A stretch of 36,926 nt of DNA from an uncultured Agathobacter sp. (GCA_934316545.1 CAKRDT010000022.1:1-36926); one strand, 5' to 3'; shown: positions 9,192-19,677, counted from the stretch's first letter. The notes: generated by a model not told the origin, from the sequence alone. Numbers and translations: made by a program.

Positions 9192-9209
9192 AAGTTAAAA
9201 AATTAACAA
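9192..9209. promoter_or_regulatory. Possible Rex-like operator upstream of fba
   Basis: AAGTTAA-AAAA-TTAACAA matches the clostridial Rex consensus TTGTTAA-N4-TTAACAA at 12 of 14 fixed positions. It lies just upstream of the fba -10. The DNA here is very AT-rich, so chance matches are likely. Confidence 0.3.
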
Positions 9210-9210
9210 T

Positions 9211-10095
9211 TTAACAAAAGATTGTGACCCTTTTATTCAGATTTCGGATAGTTACTTCCTTGTGCTCGCCTCCAAACTCTCCGTCGAGGGTCCATGCAAC
9301 ATTTTCCCGTGCCGTAATCTTTACCTCACTCGTCTTAAAAGAATAGATCAGATCCGAGTCATCGATCATATTGGCAAGACAGGCAAGGATCTCGTTCAGT
9401 TCGATCGGATTATGCGGTTTTTTGATCAGAGTTACCTCAAAGACTCCATCGTCCAGCCTTACATCAGGACCGGTCATTCCCTTGAATCCACCAACCGACA
9501 CAGAATTTGTCACCATGCCATAGATGAACTCATCCTGAAAGATGTTTCCTTCATACTCAACCTGCATATTATAAGAAGGAATATCACGCAGATACTTGGC
9601 ACCTTCCATAATATAAGCTACATGTCCGAAAATATTTTTCAACTGCTGCGACGTCTTATAGGACACTTCCGTAAAAAGGCCAAAGGCCGCAACATACACA
9701 AATGTGTCACTATTAAAATCTCCGATATCACACGGAAAAGGATTGTTTCCGACTGCAACTTCCGCGGCCTTAACCATCTCTTTGGGAATACCGAGTGAAT
9801 TGGCAAAATCATTGGTGCTTCCGGCAGGAATATAACCAATCGGTGTGCCCGCTTCGCTTTTGATCAGACCCGTTACCACTTCATCAAGTGTGCCGTCCCC
9901 TCCGCTGCATACGATGCGGTCAAAATTCTGTGCTTCCTCAATGACCTTTCGCGTCGCATCCGCACGCGCCTGTGTCGTATAAATCGTTACATCATATCCG
10001 GCTTTTACCATGATATCGACAATATCAACCAGATGATTCTTGATCTGACCTTTTCCTGAATATGGATTAAAAATAAACAACAGCTTCTGACTCAT
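9211..10095 (-). CDS. YegS/DgkB-type lipid kinase (diacylglycerol kinase catalytic domain)
   Basis: 294 residues, the normal length for soluble DAGK_cat-domain lipid kinases. N-terminal NPYSGKG and the nucleotide-binding GGDGTLDEVV (about residues 62-71) are present, followed by IPAGSTNDFANSLGIP. The C-terminal beta-rich domain includes DDGVFEVTLI and WTLDGEFGG. These enzymes use ATP to phosphorylate diacylglycerol or related lipids, recycling diacylglycerol released in envelope synthesis. The exact substrate cannot be read from sequence. It follows whiA by 40 nt on the same strand and is probably in the same transcript. Confidence 0.9.
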   Translation of the reverse strand: MSQKLLFIFNPYSGKGQIKNHLVDIVDIMVKAGYDVTIYTTQARADATRKVIEEAQNFDRIVCSGGDGTLDEVVTGLIKSEAGTPIGYIPAGSTNDFANSLGIPKEMVKAAEVAVGNNPFPCDIGDFNSDTFVYVAAFGLFTEVSYKTSQQLKNIFGHVAYIMEGAKYLRDIPSYNMQVEYEGNIFQDEFIYGMVTNSVSVGGFKGMTGPDVRLDDGVFEVTLIKKPHNPIELNEILACLANMIDDSDLIYSFKTSEVKITARENVAWTLDGEFGGEHKEVTIRNLNKRVTIFC

Positions 10096-10135
10096 ACTGA
10101 TCCGTCCTCACTATTTTCTCTTATTTCCATCAGTT

Positions 10136-11023
10136 TTAAAGATTCTCTGCCATCTCTGCGAGTTTTCGAAGACGATGATTGACTCCCGACTTTCCAACCG
10201 GCGGGTCAAGAAATGTCCCCAGTTCCTTGAGTGTTGCCTCCGGATGATCCAGCCTTACCTGCGCCATCTCTGCAAGCGGTGCAGGCAGATCATCAAATCC
10301 GATCACACTCTGAATCTTCCTAATATCCTCCAGCTGCTTTACCGCAGCGTTAACGGTCTTGTTAATATTTGCAGTCTCACAATTCACCTTGCGGTTGACC
10401 GAATTGCGCATTTCTTTAAGAATCCTTACATTCTCCAGCTGCATGAGCGCCACATATGCCTCCATAACATTCAGCATATCGACAATCTGCGAGCCTTCTT
10501 TTAAATACAGCACAAAGCGTTCCTTTCGCTCAACGATCTTGGCATCCGCATCAAAGCTTCCCATCAGCTGCTGCAGCTGCATGGCCTGTTCCATCGTATG
10601 ACAGACAATTTCAAAATGATACGACTTATTGGGATCACTGATGGATCCCGCAGCCATAAATGCGCCACGAATAAATGCCCGTTTACAACAGATTCTCTGC
10701 ACAAGAAGCCCATCCGCTCTCTGCTTTTCAAGAGGAATCTCTTCCTGCATCACCCGATTCCAATGCAGCGCCTGAAGGATTTCCCTGCTTTGTCGCTCTT
10801 TTAAGCCCTGCTTCACTTCAAAGCCAAAGGCCTGACGGATCAGCATCTGAAACTTTTGTGTCAGCAATTCATTGTCAGATGCCAGTTTTAATTCCAAGGC
10901 CAAATGTTCTTTTTCGACCACGCCCTCTAATTCGAGCATTCCTGCCAATTCCGCAAGCTGGCAATGGCGGCTTTTACTGCACTGTCTTGCCAGTTCCGCT
11001 TTCACATCACTTGAAAAAGACAT
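10136..11023 (-). CDS. whiA: DNA-binding protein WhiA
   Basis: 295 residues, slightly shorter than many WhiA proteins. The N-terminal half is a degenerate LAGLIDADG endonuclease-like fold. The C-terminal helix-turn-helix includes HPEATLKELGTFLDPPVGKSGVNHRLRKL. WhiA is a conserved Gram-positive factor affecting cell division and chromosome segregation (and sporulation in actinomycetes); its homing-endonuclease activity is lost. It starts one base after the rapZ stop codon, in the conserved rapZ-whiA order. Confidence 0.95.
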   Translation of the reverse strand: MSFSSDVKAELARQCSKSRHCQLAELAGMLELEGVVEKEHLALELKLASDNELLTQKFQMLIRQAFGFEVKQGLKERQSREILQALHWNRVMQEEIPLEKQRADGLLVQRICCKRAFIRGAFMAAGSISDPNKSYHFEIVCHTMEQAMQLQQLMGSFDADAKIVERKERFVLYLKEGSQIVDMLNVMEAYVALMQLENVRILKEMRNSVNRKVNCETANINKTVNAAVKQLEDIRKIQSVIGFDDLPAPLAEMAQVRLDHPEATLKELGTFLDPPVGKSGVNHRLRKLAEMAENL

Positions 11024-11024
11024 A

Positions 11025-11909
11025 TTACTTTCCTCTCAATGAATCTTTGGCGATATCCCGATGTTCAATCTTCAGACCGTACTCCGAATTTCCATCCAAC
11101 CGCTTATACAGCTCATTGGCAAGCGTAACGGATCGATGCTTTCCACCCGTACAGCCAATCGCAATAACCAGCTGATTTTTGCCTTCGGATATGTAATTCG
11201 GGATCAGGAAGGTAATCAGATCAGTCAGCTTGTCAAGAAAAATCTTTGACTCATCAAATTGCATGACATACTGCTGGATTTCCACATCATTACCAGTCTT
11301 CGGACGAAGCCCCTCCACATAATACGGGTTCGGGAGAAATCGAACGTCCATAACAATATCCGCATCAGCCGGAATTCCGTATTTAAAGCCAAACGACAAA
11401 ACCGTGACGAAAAGACTTTTGAATTCTTCATCATGAATAAAAATACGCTCCAGCTCAGCCTTCAATTCTCTAGTAAGCAGCCGACTCGTATCAATGATAT
11501 AATCTGCCTGATTCTTTAAGAAAGCAAGCTCAAGTCTCTCGCGCTCGATACCTTTGTCCACCCGTTCATCCGGTGCAAGCGGATGGCTGCGGCGCGTCTC
11601 CTTGTAACGCTTGATCAGTACCGTGTCCTCTGCATCAAGAAACAGGATTTCATACTTCACATCCTTCTGTGCCAAGACATCGAGCATTCCCTCAACCGTC
11701 TGTAAATGCTCACCGCTTCGCGAATCAATGCCAATCGCAACCTTCTTCATCTGCGAATTAAAATTGGTCGTAAAATCAACCAGCTTATCCAACAGTGGGA
11801 TTGGAAGATTGTCGATGCAGAAAAAGCCCATATCCTCCATCATTTTCATCGCGGTGCTTTTACCGGCGCCGGACATTCCCGTCACTATTACAAATTGCAA
11901 TCTTCTCAT
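11025..11909 (-). CDS. rapZ: RapZ/YvcJ nucleotide-binding protein
   Basis: 294 residues. The Walker A motif GMSGAGKS is at residues 11-18. A central DxR motif follows the segment IDSRSGEHLQ. The C-terminal RapZ-type domain carries VRFLPNPYYVEGLRPKTG and AIGCTGGKHRSV. In enterobacteria RapZ is an RNA adaptor sensing glucosamine-6-phosphate; in Firmicutes YvcJ has GTPase/ATPase activity and its role is less clear. It sits between murB (21 nt upstream) and whiA, the usual Firmicutes order. Confidence 0.95.
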   Translation of the reverse strand: MRRLQFVIVTGMSGAGKSTAMKMMEDMGFFCIDNLPIPLLDKLVDFTTNFNSQMKKVAIGIDSRSGEHLQTVEGMLDVLAQKDVKYEILFLDAEDTVLIKRYKETRRSHPLAPDERVDKGIERERLELAFLKNQADYIIDTSRLLTRELKAELERIFIHDEEFKSLFVTVLSFGFKYGIPADADIVMDVRFLPNPYYVEGLRPKTGNDVEIQQYVMQFDESKIFLDKLTDLITFLIPNYISEGKNQLVIAIGCTGGKHRSVTLANELYKRLDGNSEYGLKIEHRDIAKDSLRGK

Positions 11910-11930
11910 CCCTTTCTGCTACTAACATTT

Positions 11931-12836
11931 CTAGAATTCCCCAAGCATCTTTACTTCCGGCTCAAGGCGGACTCCAAACTCTTTCTCCACCTTGTCCTGA
12001 ACATCCTGCATCAACTGTCGCACCTGAGCGGCCGATGCATTCTTTCTATTGATCACAAATCCACAGTGTTTTTCCGACACCTGTGCATCACCAACTGCGT
12101 ATCCGCGGAGTCCCGCATCCATAATCAGTTTGCCGGCAAAATATCCTTCGGGACGCTTAAAGGTACTTCCCGCACTCGGATATTCAAGCGGCTGCTTCTC
12201 CACACGTTTTTTGCGAAGCTCCTCCATCTGCCCACGGATGTCCTGCTCCGGTTTATGCGCAAGGACAACCTCTGCTTCTAACACCACATAATGATTCTCC
12301 GGTACGCAGCTGTGTCTGTAGGACAGATCCAGTTGGTCTGCTGCAAGGATTTTTATCTCCCCCTGCGCAGTCAGTACGGTTACCTTTTTTAAAATATCTT
12401 TCATCTCGCCGCCATAGGCTCCGGCATTCATGGTTACAGCACCACCGATGCTGCCCGGGATACCGGCTGCAAACTCCATTCCCCCGAGTTCTGCTGCCGC
12501 CGCTCTTGCCGCAACCTGTGATAACAGAGCCCCGGCTCCCGCTGTAATGCAATTTCCGTTTACCGTAATCTCGCTCATCGCAGAACCAATCTCAACAACC
12601 AATCCTCGGATGCCTTTATCTCCCACAAGAAGATTGCTTCCATTTCCGATTACAGTGACCGGCATATCACACATTCCGGCAATCCGAAACACTTCCGCAA
12701 TCTGGTTCCTGTCCGGGCACACAAAATAATCGGCTGCTCCACCGATGCGAAACGTAGTATGACGGTTCATCGGTTCGGCTGTTCTTATCTCCAGTTTTGG
12801 GAGTGCCGTTGTGATTTTCTCATAAAACTGCGACAT
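11931..12836 (-). CDS. murB: UDP-N-acetylenolpyruvoylglucosamine reductase MurB
   Basis: 301 residues. It performs the FAD- and NADPH-dependent reduction that forms UDP-N-acetylmuramic acid for peptidoglycan. FAD-binding features include TTFRIGGAADYFV, NGSNLLVGDKGIRG and AGIPGSIGGAVTMNAGAYGGE. The C-terminal substrate domain includes YPSAGSTFKRP, which holds the catalytic Ser, and KHCGFVINRKNASA. The start ATG overlaps the stop codon of the aminopeptidase gene by one base (TAATG), suggesting translational coupling. Confidence 0.96.
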   Translation of the reverse strand: MSQFYEKITTALPKLEIRTAEPMNRHTTFRIGGAADYFVCPDRNQIAEVFRIAGMCDMPVTVIGNGSNLLVGDKGIRGLVVEIGSAMSEITVNGNCITAGAGALLSQVAARAAAAELGGMEFAAGIPGSIGGAVTMNAGAYGGEMKDILKKVTVLTAQGEIKILAADQLDLSYRHSCVPENHYVVLEAEVVLAHKPEQDIRGQMEELRKKRVEKQPLEYPSAGSTFKRPEGYFAGKLIMDAGLRGYAVGDAQVSEKHCGFVINRKNASAAQVRQLMQDVQDKVEKEFGVRLEPEVKMLGEF

Positions 12837-14230
12837 TATGCCTCCTTTAAAAACGCAATATAGCCGCGATATGCTTCATACAGATCCACTTTACTGATAA
12901 TCTCCCAAGGTGCATGCATATTCAATACCGCAACACCACTGTCGATAACATTCATATCATAATTTGCAAGAATATAAGCGATCGTTCCGCCGCCTCCCTG
13001 ATCGACTTTACCAAGTTCTGCGGTCTGGAACGAGACATCATTGGATTCCATGATGCTGCGGAGTTTTGCCACATACTCTGCATTTGCATCGTTCGAACCA
13101 CTCTTACCCCTTGCTCCTGTATACTTATTGAAAACCAGTCCCTTTCCAAAATATGCACTGTTGCGTTTCTCCATAACAGACGGATAATTCGGATCAAATG
13201 CAGCCGATACATCCGACGATAATACTTTGGAATTCTTTAAAGCACGGCGCACTGCAAGTTCACTGTAATTTCCGGCAAGGTTTAAAACCTCCGCAACACA
13301 ATTTTCAAAGAAACGTGACTGCATTCCGGATGCACCGACACTACCGATCTCCTCCTTGTCAACAAGAAGGCATACGCTTGTATACTCCGGTTTCTCAACC
13401 GCCAGAATCGCCTCAAGCGAAGGGTATGCGCAAACTCGGTCATCATGTCCGTAGCCCATGATCATGCTGCGGTCAAAGCCATAATCCCGCGCTTCACCGG
13501 CAGGTACAACCTCAATTTCTGCGGAGAGGAAATCATCCTCCTCCATTCCATATTCATCAGAAAGAATGTCAAGAATATTAGCTTTCACACGATCCTTCAT
13601 TTCTTTTTCATCATCCGCACATTTTGGAATGCTTCCGATCAAAAGGTCTAAACTTTCACCCTCAATCACTTTCGCAGCCTTCTTCTCCAACTGATCGCCA
13701 GACAGATGAATGAGCAGATCGCTCACACCAAACACCGGATCCCCGGCTTTATCACCAATGTTCACTTTAACGGATGTACCGTTTTTCTTACAGATCACCC
13801 CATGGAGCGCCATAGGTAAAGTGACCCACTGATACTTCTTTACCCCGCCGTAATAATGTGTGTCCAGCATAGCCATCTCCGTATCTTCATAAAGCGGCAC
13901 TTGTTTCAGATCAAGACGCGGCGAGTCGATATGGGCACCGAGAATATTCATTCCGGCTTCCAGCTCCTTCTTTCCCATAACAAACAGTGCAAGACCTTTG
14001 CCCATATTATTGGCAACGATTTTGTCCCCTGCCTTTACGCTTCCCTTAGACGCAATCAGTTCATCCATATCAACAAATCCGGCAGACTTTGCCTTCTCAT
14101 ATAAACCGGCTGTACACTCACGTTCGGTCTTACACTCTGAGATAAATTTGCGATACTCCTCCGCAAACTGAAATACTTCTTCTCTCTTATTTCCCTGTGG
14201 GTATTTTTCCCATGCATTTTTCTTTTCCAT
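12836..14230 (-). CDS. M18 family aminopeptidase
   Basis: 464 residues, the expected size for M18 (aspartyl aminopeptidase / aminopeptidase I) enzymes, which form large dodecameric shells. Metal ligands and catalytic residues lie in GAHIDSPRLD, DDRVCAYPSLEAI, VDKEEIGSVGASGMQS and VLNMHAPWEIISK. It removes N-terminal residues from peptides in the cytoplasm. It is inserted between hprK and murB in an otherwise familiar Firmicutes cluster and overlaps murB by one base. The N-terminus (KNAWEKYPQGNKREEVF) has no signal peptide. Confidence 0.93.
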   Translation of the reverse strand: MEKKNAWEKYPQGNKREEVFQFAEEYRKFISECKTERECTAGLYEKAKSAGFVDMDELIASKGSVKAGDKIVANNMGKGLALFVMGKKELEAGMNILGAHIDSPRLDLKQVPLYEDTEMAMLDTHYYGGVKKYQWVTLPMALHGVICKKNGTSVKVNIGDKAGDPVFGVSDLLIHLSGDQLEKKAAKVIEGESLDLLIGSIPKCADDEKEMKDRVKANILDILSDEYGMEEDDFLSAEIEVVPAGEARDYGFDRSMIMGYGHDDRVCAYPSLEAILAVEKPEYTSVCLLVDKEEIGSVGASGMQSRFFENCVAEVLNLAGNYSELAVRRALKNSKVLSSDVSAAFDPNYPSVMEKRNSAYFGKGLVFNKYTGARGKSGSNDANAEYVAKLRSIMESNDVSFQTAELGKVDQGGGGTIAYILANYDMNVIDSGVAVLNMHAPWEIISKVDLYEAYRGYIAFLKEA

Positions 14231-14296
14231 GATAACTTCCTGCTTTCTATCTTTCTAATATTCAAATCCAGACCGATCTTTTTGATTTCGGCCTTT

Positions 14297-15238
14297 TTAA
14301 TCCTCTTCCATGCTTCCCCTTGCCAGATTCGCCTGTACTCTGCGGTATAATTCCTGTGCGGCATTATATCCCATCTTCTTTTGTCGGTGGTTGACCGCTG
14401 CTGTCTCACAGATAACCGCAAGATTACGTCCCGGGCGAATTGGCAGAGAATGACATACCACTTTATTGCCAAGGTATTCAATATACTCTTCCTCAAGACC
14501 AAGGCGATCGTAATCCGCATCCTTCTTCCAGTCTTCCAGTTTAATGACCAGATCAATCTGTTGCTTCTCTTTTACGCACTCAACACCATAAAGCGTCTTT
14601 ACATCAATAATACCGATGCCTCTCAGCTCAATAAAATGACGCGTCACATCCGGAGAGGTACCGATCAGTGTATGTTCGTTGATCTTGCGGATTTCCACAA
14701 CATCATCCGTAACCAGACGGTGTCCGCGGCGGATCAGTTCGAGTGCAGCCTCACTTTTTCCGATGCCACTGTCACCGGTGATCATCAGACCCTCGCCGTA
14801 GACATCAACCAGCACTCCGTGAATACTGATGCACGGTGCCAACTGCTCTCCGAGCGTATAAATAAGCTCCGCCGTAAACTCGGATGTGGAACGTCCCGTT
14901 CCGAGAACCGGTACCTGATTTGCCAGAGCTTCCTTTAAAAAAATCGGATCCGGAGTCAGATTTCTGGAGAAAATAACACACGGAATATCAAACTTTAAGA
15001 ATGCATCATAGCGGATCTGCTTCTCTTCATCGCTCATCTGTTGTATATACGCATACTCTACATTTCCGATAATCTCAACACGGGATTCCTCAAAATGTTC
15101 AAAATATCCCGTCAGCTGAAGCGCCGGACGATTGATATCCGTAGTTGTAATCTTGCGTTTTTTCAAATCAATATCATCTGTAAAATTTTTCAGATCAAGT
15201 AATTCGGCAATTTTTGCTACACTAACACTGCTGTTCAT
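14297..15238 (-). CDS. hprK: HPr kinase/phosphorylase
   Basis: 313 residues from the ATG at 15238. The frame extends upstream to a TTG (15286), but GGGGGAT six bases before 15238 and the family-like start support the shorter form. Walker A GDSGIGKS lies at 154-161. Catalytic His139 is in SIHGVLVDVYGEG, and the HprK signature RGIGIIDVKTLYG follows. It phosphorylates Ser46 of HPr and controls carbon catabolite repression in Gram-positive bacteria. An HPr-like protein keeping Ser46 is encoded at 31033-31287. It lies between uvrC and the aminopeptidase gene, same strand. Confidence 0.95.
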   Translation of the reverse strand: MNSSVSVAKIAELLDLKNFTDDIDLKKRKITTTDINRPALQLTGYFEHFEESRVEIIGNVEYAYIQQMSDEEKQIRYDAFLKFDIPCVIFSRNLTPDPIFLKEALANQVPVLGTGRSTSEFTAELIYTLGEQLAPCISIHGVLVDVYGEGLMITGDSGIGKSEAALELIRRGHRLVTDDVVEIRKINEHTLIGTSPDVTRHFIELRGIGIIDVKTLYGVECVKEKQQIDLVIKLEDWKKDADYDRLGLEEEYIEYLGNKVVCHSLPIRPGRNLAVICETAAVNHRQKKMGYNAAQELYRRVQANLARGSMEED

Positions 15239-15317
15239 ATTGTATCCCCCATTGTATTTTTCAAACATATGGTTACTTTCGCCCAATCATTGTACCACGC
15301 AAAACCCTATATGGCAA

Positions 15318-17264
15318 TTATTTCTCGGCGGATGCCCCCTCATCCTCCACTACAGTTCCGGCACCTTCCGGACTCTTGGATTCGGGTTTGCTGCCGGCTG
15401 TTGCAGCCGGATGGAAAAAGGCATAAACGCTCTCTGCCGCACCGGGATTCATACTTTCTGTCTCTGCCAGTTCCTCCACGCCTGCTTCACGTATCCGGTC
15501 AATCGACTGAAAGCGGCGCATAAGCGCCTTGCGGCGTGCGGGGCCGATGCCCTCGATATCATCCAGCACAGAATGCACCTGCGTTTTTAAGCGGAGCGAA
15601 CGATGGTATTCAATCGCAAAACGGTGCGCCTCATCCTGAATTCTCGTGATCAGTTTAAAGCCTTCCCCATGCCGGTCGATCGGTATCTCTACATTATTAA
15701 AATACAACCCCCGCGTTCTGTGGTTGTCATCCTTGACCATGCCGCAGACCGGAATCGAAAGTCCAAGTTCTTGAAGCACCTGCAGGCAGATGTTGACCTG
15801 TCCGCGGCCGCCATCCATCATGATGATATCCGGAAACCGCGTAAATCTTCCGACCTCCTGCGGAAGATTTCTATCTTCCAGTTCCTGCTGCTCCCGCATA
15901 CCGTGCCGGAAACGTCTCGTCAGCACCTCATGCATCGAGGCGTAATCGTCCGGTCCTGTCACGGTGCGAAGTTTAAACTTACGATAATCACTCCGCTTCG
16001 GCTTGCCTTTTTCATAAACAATCATGGAACCGACCGTCTCAAATCCGTTGATATTCGAGATATCATATGCTTCCATACGGTTAAGTCCATGCATACCGAG
16101 AAGCCCTTCGATTTCTTTGACCGCTCCGATGGTACGGCCTTCCTCCCGTTTGATTTTCTCCTTGTCCTGATTAAGTACAAGCGACGCATTTTTTGCCGCA
16201 AGCTCCACGAGTTTTTCCTTCATGCCTTTCTGCGGAATACGGATATACACGCGGCGTCCGCGTTTTGCCGTCAACCATTCTTCAAGCACCGGAATATCCT
16301 CGATCGGTTCCTGAAGCATGACTTCTCTTGGGATATAAGGTGTCCCTGAATAAAACTGTTTTACAAAATTGACCAAGATATCCTTGGTACTCTCCTCCGA
16401 TCCGACACGTACATGGAAATGATCCCTTCCGATAATCTTGCCGCTCCGGATAAAGAATACCTGCACGACCGCATCCGTATCATCACTCGCCAACGCAATA
16501 ATATCCTTATCTTCGCCATCTGTATTCGTTATTTTCTGTTTCTGTGCAATCTGCTTTACGCTGCCTAAAAGTTCACGAAACTCAATCGCCTTCTCAAACT
16601 CCATCGCGGCTGATGCCTGCTGCATCTTTTCCTCAAGCATCCTGATGACCGGCGCATAATTTCCGGTCAAAAATTCCAAAGCCTGACTGACACGCGCACC
16701 ATACTCCTCCTTACTGATATAGCCCTGACACGGTGCGCTGCACTGATGGATATGGTAATTCAGGCAGGCACGGTCCAGCCCGATATCGCGGGGAAGCTTA
16801 CGGTTACAGGTACGAAGCTGATAGATTTTGTTGATCAGCTCGATGGTATCCTTAACTGCTCCGGCGCTTGTATATGGGCCAAAGTAGCGGGATTTATCTT
16901 TCTTTAGCTGACGCGAAAAAAGCACACGCGGGAAATCTTCCCCCATCGTCACGCGAATATACGGGTAGGTCTTGTCGTCGCGCAGCATGGTATTGTATTT
17001 CGGCGTGTGTTCCTTGATCAGATTGCATTCCAGTACCAGTGCCTCCAATTCGGAGTCTGTAATAATGTACTCGAATCTTGCAATATGCTCCACCATCTGT
17101 TTCTTCTTGATTCCCTCATCATGGCTCGGCTGAAAATACTGCCGCACACGCTTTCTGAGGCTTACCGCTTTACCGATATAGATGATGGCATCCGTTTTAT
17201 CATGCATAATATAAACTCCCGGTTGATCCGGGAGTTTACGTAATTCTTCTTGAAAATCAAACAT
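15318..17264 (-). CDS. uvrC: Excinuclease ABC subunit C
   Basis: 648 residues, full length. The GIY-YIG nuclease domain is at the N-terminus (GVYIMHD...IYIGKA), followed by cysteines in CSAPCQGY, the UVR motif that binds UvrB (about 200-235), and the RNase H-like nuclease domain ([29 protein letters not shown]). C-terminal helix-hairpin-helix motifs end near [17 protein letters not shown]. It makes the dual incisions in nucleotide excision repair. The last 30 residues are a Ser/Glu/Ala-rich tail. The ribosome site is weak (GGTAAATAT before ATG). A hairpin lies between ftsH and this start. Confidence 0.96.
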   Translation of the reverse strand: MFDFQEELRKLPDQPGVYIMHDKTDAIIYIGKAVSLRKRVRQYFQPSHDEGIKKKQMVEHIARFEYIITDSELEALVLECNLIKEHTPKYNTMLRDDKTYPYIRVTMGEDFPRVLFSRQLKKDKSRYFGPYTSAGAVKDTIELINKIYQLRTCNRKLPRDIGLDRACLNYHIHQCSAPCQGYISKEEYGARVSQALEFLTGNYAPVIRMLEEKMQQASAAMEFEKAIEFRELLGSVKQIAQKQKITNTDGEDKDIIALASDDTDAVVQVFFIRSGKIIGRDHFHVRVGSEESTKDILVNFVKQFYSGTPYIPREVMLQEPIEDIPVLEEWLTAKRGRRVYIRIPQKGMKEKLVELAAKNASLVLNQDKEKIKREEGRTIGAVKEIEGLLGMHGLNRMEAYDISNINGFETVGSMIVYEKGKPKRSDYRKFKLRTVTGPDDYASMHEVLTRRFRHGMREQQELEDRNLPQEVGRFTRFPDIIMMDGGRGQVNICLQVLQELGLSIPVCGMVKDDNHRTRGLYFNNVEIPIDRHGEGFKLITRIQDEAHRFAIEYHRSLRLKTQVHSVLDDIEGIGPARRKALMRRFQSIDRIREAGVEELAETESMNPGAAESVYAFFHPAATAGSKPESKSPEGAGTVVEDEGASAEK

Positions 17265-17282
17265 ATATTTACCAGGTGACTA

Positions 17283-17321
17283 TTCTGTTCCTGAAGAATA
17301 AGAAAAACGAGGGGAACAGAA
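17283..17321. repeat. 9-bp perfect inverted repeat between ftsH and uvrC
   Basis: TTCTGTTCC and GGAACAGAA are separated by 21 bases. It lies between the ftsH stop codon and the uvrC start. There is no T-run after the stem on the minus strand, so it is not a typical terminator. It could be an mRNA processing or stabilising hairpin, or a regulator-binding site. Confidence 0.5.
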
Positions 17322-17328
17322 CATCCAT

Positions 17329-19464
17329 CTACTCCTCAAACATATTCTCACTTGCAGTCAGTGTCTTTGCATCATCTGCATTCTGCTCGTTTGCATCTTC
17401 CTGTGATTCCTGTGTTTCTGCCGGTTTTATCGTCTGCTGGCTGTTGTCTGCGGAATCATCCGGCATCAGTGACTCTGCCTTGGAATCTTCCTCCTGCGGA
17501 AGTCCTTTCATCTCGCGGAAGATCTTCATGAATTCCTTACCGGTGATTGTCTCCTTCTCATAGAGATATTCACTGATATGGTCAAGGACATCACGGTTTT
17601 CTTTCAGCATTTCCATCGCCTTGTTATATCTGTCATTGATGATTGCAAGAACTTCTTTATCGATCTGTCCCGCAGTGTCCTCTCCGCAGATCAATCCTGC
17701 CCTGCCATCGAGATACTGATTCTCAACCGTTGCCAGACACATCATTCCAAACTTATCGGACATACCATACATCGTAACCATCGCACGCGCGATCTTTGTC
17801 GCCTGCTCGATATCGTTGGCTGCACCACTTGTCGCAGACTCAAACACAAGAACCTCTGCCGCACGACCGGCCATAAAGGTTGTGATTTTTGCAAGGAGTT
17901 CATCCTTTGTCTCTAAATACTTCTCCTCCTCCGGAGTCTGAAGCGTGTAACCGAGCGCTCCCATCGTACGCGGGACGATGGTAATCTTTTGTACCGGCTC
18001 CGTATTTTTCTGTAATGCAGATACGAGCGCGTGACCAACTTCATGATAAGAAACGATCTTGCGCTCCTTGTCACTCATGACACGGTCCTTCTTTTCCTTG
18101 CCACCCACAGCTACCAGCTCGAATGCCTCAAACAGATCCGACTGGTTCACAAACTTTCGCTTGTGCTTGACAGCATTGATTGCAGCCTCGTTGATCATAT
18201 TGGCAAGATCGGATCCCACCAGTCCGGCGGTTGCCAGAGCGAGTGCATCAAGATCAACCGTCTCATCCATATGCACATCCTTGGAGTGTACCTTTAACGT
18301 TTCAAGACGTCCCTTGAGATCCGGCTTATCTACGATGATACGACGGTCGAAACGTCCCGGACGGAGCAACGCCTTATCCAGTACTTCCGGACGGTTCGTT
18401 GCTGCAAGGATCAGAATTCCCTTCGACGGATCAAATCCATCCATCTCTGCAAGGAGCTGATTCAAGGTCTGCTCACGCTCATCGTTGCCTCCGCCGTAGC
18501 GGCTGTCTCTGCTTTTGCCGATGGCATCGATCTCATCGATGAAGATGATACAAGGCGCCATCTTCTGTGCCTCCTTAAAGAGGTCACGCACACGGGAAGC
18601 TCCGACACCGACGAACATCTCTACGAAATCAGAACCCGCCAGCGAGAAGAACGGAACGCCCGCTTCTCCTGCCACAGCCTTCGCAAGAAGCGTCTTACCG
18701 GTTCCGGGAGGTCCCACGAGGAGCGCTCCCTTCGGAAGCTTCGCACCGATATCACGGTATTTCTTCGGATTATGCAGGAAATCAACCACTTCCTGCAGGG
18801 ATTCCTTGGCCTCATCCTGTCCGGCAACATCCTTAAATGTCACACCGGTCGTCTTCTCAACATAGACCTTGGCGGTTGACTTGCCGACGCCCATCGCGCC
18901 GCCGCCCATGCGCTTCATCAGGAATCCAAACAGAATCCATAAAACAACAATCGGAATCGCAAAGCTTAAAATATTAAGAAGCCAGGTCGATGTATTGTCC
19001 GGAACCGTGGCGGAAATCTCGACCGGATTTCCCTCCGAAGTCTTTGATTCCTTCAAGGTTTTGATCAGATCCGGATCATTGACCGCACCGGTATAGTAAG
19101 TAATTTTATATGCAGCCTTGTCCTCGACAAGTGTATAGTCAATCTCATAATTGCTGAATTCAACCGTCTTAACATTCTTCGCTTCGAGCTGCTTTAAGAA
19201 GTCTGAATATGTAGTCTCCTTCGAACTCATCTGTGAAAAGCGGCTTGTAAAAAAAGAAATAAAAAACAATGCAACCAATGTAACCATGATAAAGCTTAAG
19301 ATGATCTGACCATTATGATTGTTCTTCTTATCTCCGTTATTATTTCCGTTATTCCCATTGTTTCCATTATTTCCATTATTGTAATTGTTGTTATTGCCGT
19401 TATTATAATTATTGCCGCCATTATAGCCGCCATTATAATTATTATTCGGTGCCTGATTGTCCAT
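17329..19464 (-). CDS. ftsH: ATP-dependent zinc metalloprotease FtsH
   Basis: About 711 residues from ATG 19464, which has GGAGG six bases upstream; longer in-frame starts lack this. Order: a cytoplasmic N-terminal segment of about 45 residues made mainly of Asn, Gly and Tyr, a membrane helix ([19 protein letters not shown]), an extracytoplasmic domain, a second helix ([21 protein letters not shown]), then the AAA ATPase with GPPGTGKT and FIDEIDAIG, and the M41 protease with zinc site HEVGH. It degrades membrane and regulatory proteins. The Asn-rich N-terminus is unusual, and its DNA is a low-complexity AAT/AAC-type repeat. The C-terminal tail (about 40 residues) is acidic and polar. Confidence 0.96.
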   Translation of the reverse strand: MDNQAPNNNYNGGYNGGNNYNNGNNNNYNNGNNGNNGNNGNNNGDKKNNHNGQIILSFIMVTLVALFFISFFTSRFSQMSSKETTYSDFLKQLEAKNVKTVEFSNYEIDYTLVEDKAAYKITYYTGAVNDPDLIKTLKESKTSEGNPVEISATVPDNTSTWLLNILSFAIPIVVLWILFGFLMKRMGGGAMGVGKSTAKVYVEKTTGVTFKDVAGQDEAKESLQEVVDFLHNPKKYRDIGAKLPKGALLVGPPGTGKTLLAKAVAGEAGVPFFSLAGSDFVEMFVGVGASRVRDLFKEAQKMAPCIIFIDEIDAIGKSRDSRYGGGNDEREQTLNQLLAEMDGFDPSKGILILAATNRPEVLDKALLRPGRFDRRIIVDKPDLKGRLETLKVHSKDVHMDETVDLDALALATAGLVGSDLANMINEAAINAVKHKRKFVNQSDLFEAFELVAVGGKEKKDRVMSDKERKIVSYHEVGHALVSALQKNTEPVQKITIVPRTMGALGYTLQTPEEEKYLETKDELLAKITTFMAGRAAEVLVFESATSGAANDIEQATKIARAMVTMYGMSDKFGMMCLATVENQYLDGRAGLICGEDTAGQIDKEVLAIINDRYNKAMEMLKENRDVLDHISEYLYEKETITGKEFMKIFREMKGLPQEEDSKAESLMPDDSADNSQQTIKPAETQESQEDANEQNADDAKTLTASENMFEE

Positions 19465-19516
19465 AATTCCTCCAGTTGTATGCATGCACACAAATTCTCT
19501 TGTATTTCGTATCTTT

Positions 19517-19545
19517 ATTATATGTAAAGGTAACTTCAAAATCAA
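19517..19545 (-). promoter_or_regulatory. Promoter of ftsH
   Basis: On the minus strand, -35 TTGATT (19540-19545) and -10 TATAAT (19517-19522) are 17 nt apart, about 53 nt upstream of the ftsH start codon. Confidence 0.75.
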
Positions 19546-19620
19546 CATTTTGTTGATGAACTTTTCTTGTTCTTTCTAAACTTTTTCTAAAAAAGTGTAG
19601 AATATTTTTGACTTAGGCTG

Positions 19621-19626
19621 TATAAT
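19621..19626 (+). promoter_or_regulatory. Possible -10 element for pyrG
   Basis: A perfect TATAAT lies 52 nt before the pyrG ATG in the ftsH-pyrG divergent region. No good -35 is found 16-18 nt upstream (the aligned hexamer is TAGAAT). A TTGACT is nearby but too close. The promoter is therefore only partly supported. Confidence 0.4.
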
Positions 19627-19677
19627 ATGTAGGTTATTAGTGTCGCTTAATATTTTACAAATTTGAGGAGGATAATT

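Noticed and set aside
15603..16349. 248-codon plus-strand ORF
   Set aside because: Antisense shadow inside uvrC, whose motifs are all on the minus strand.
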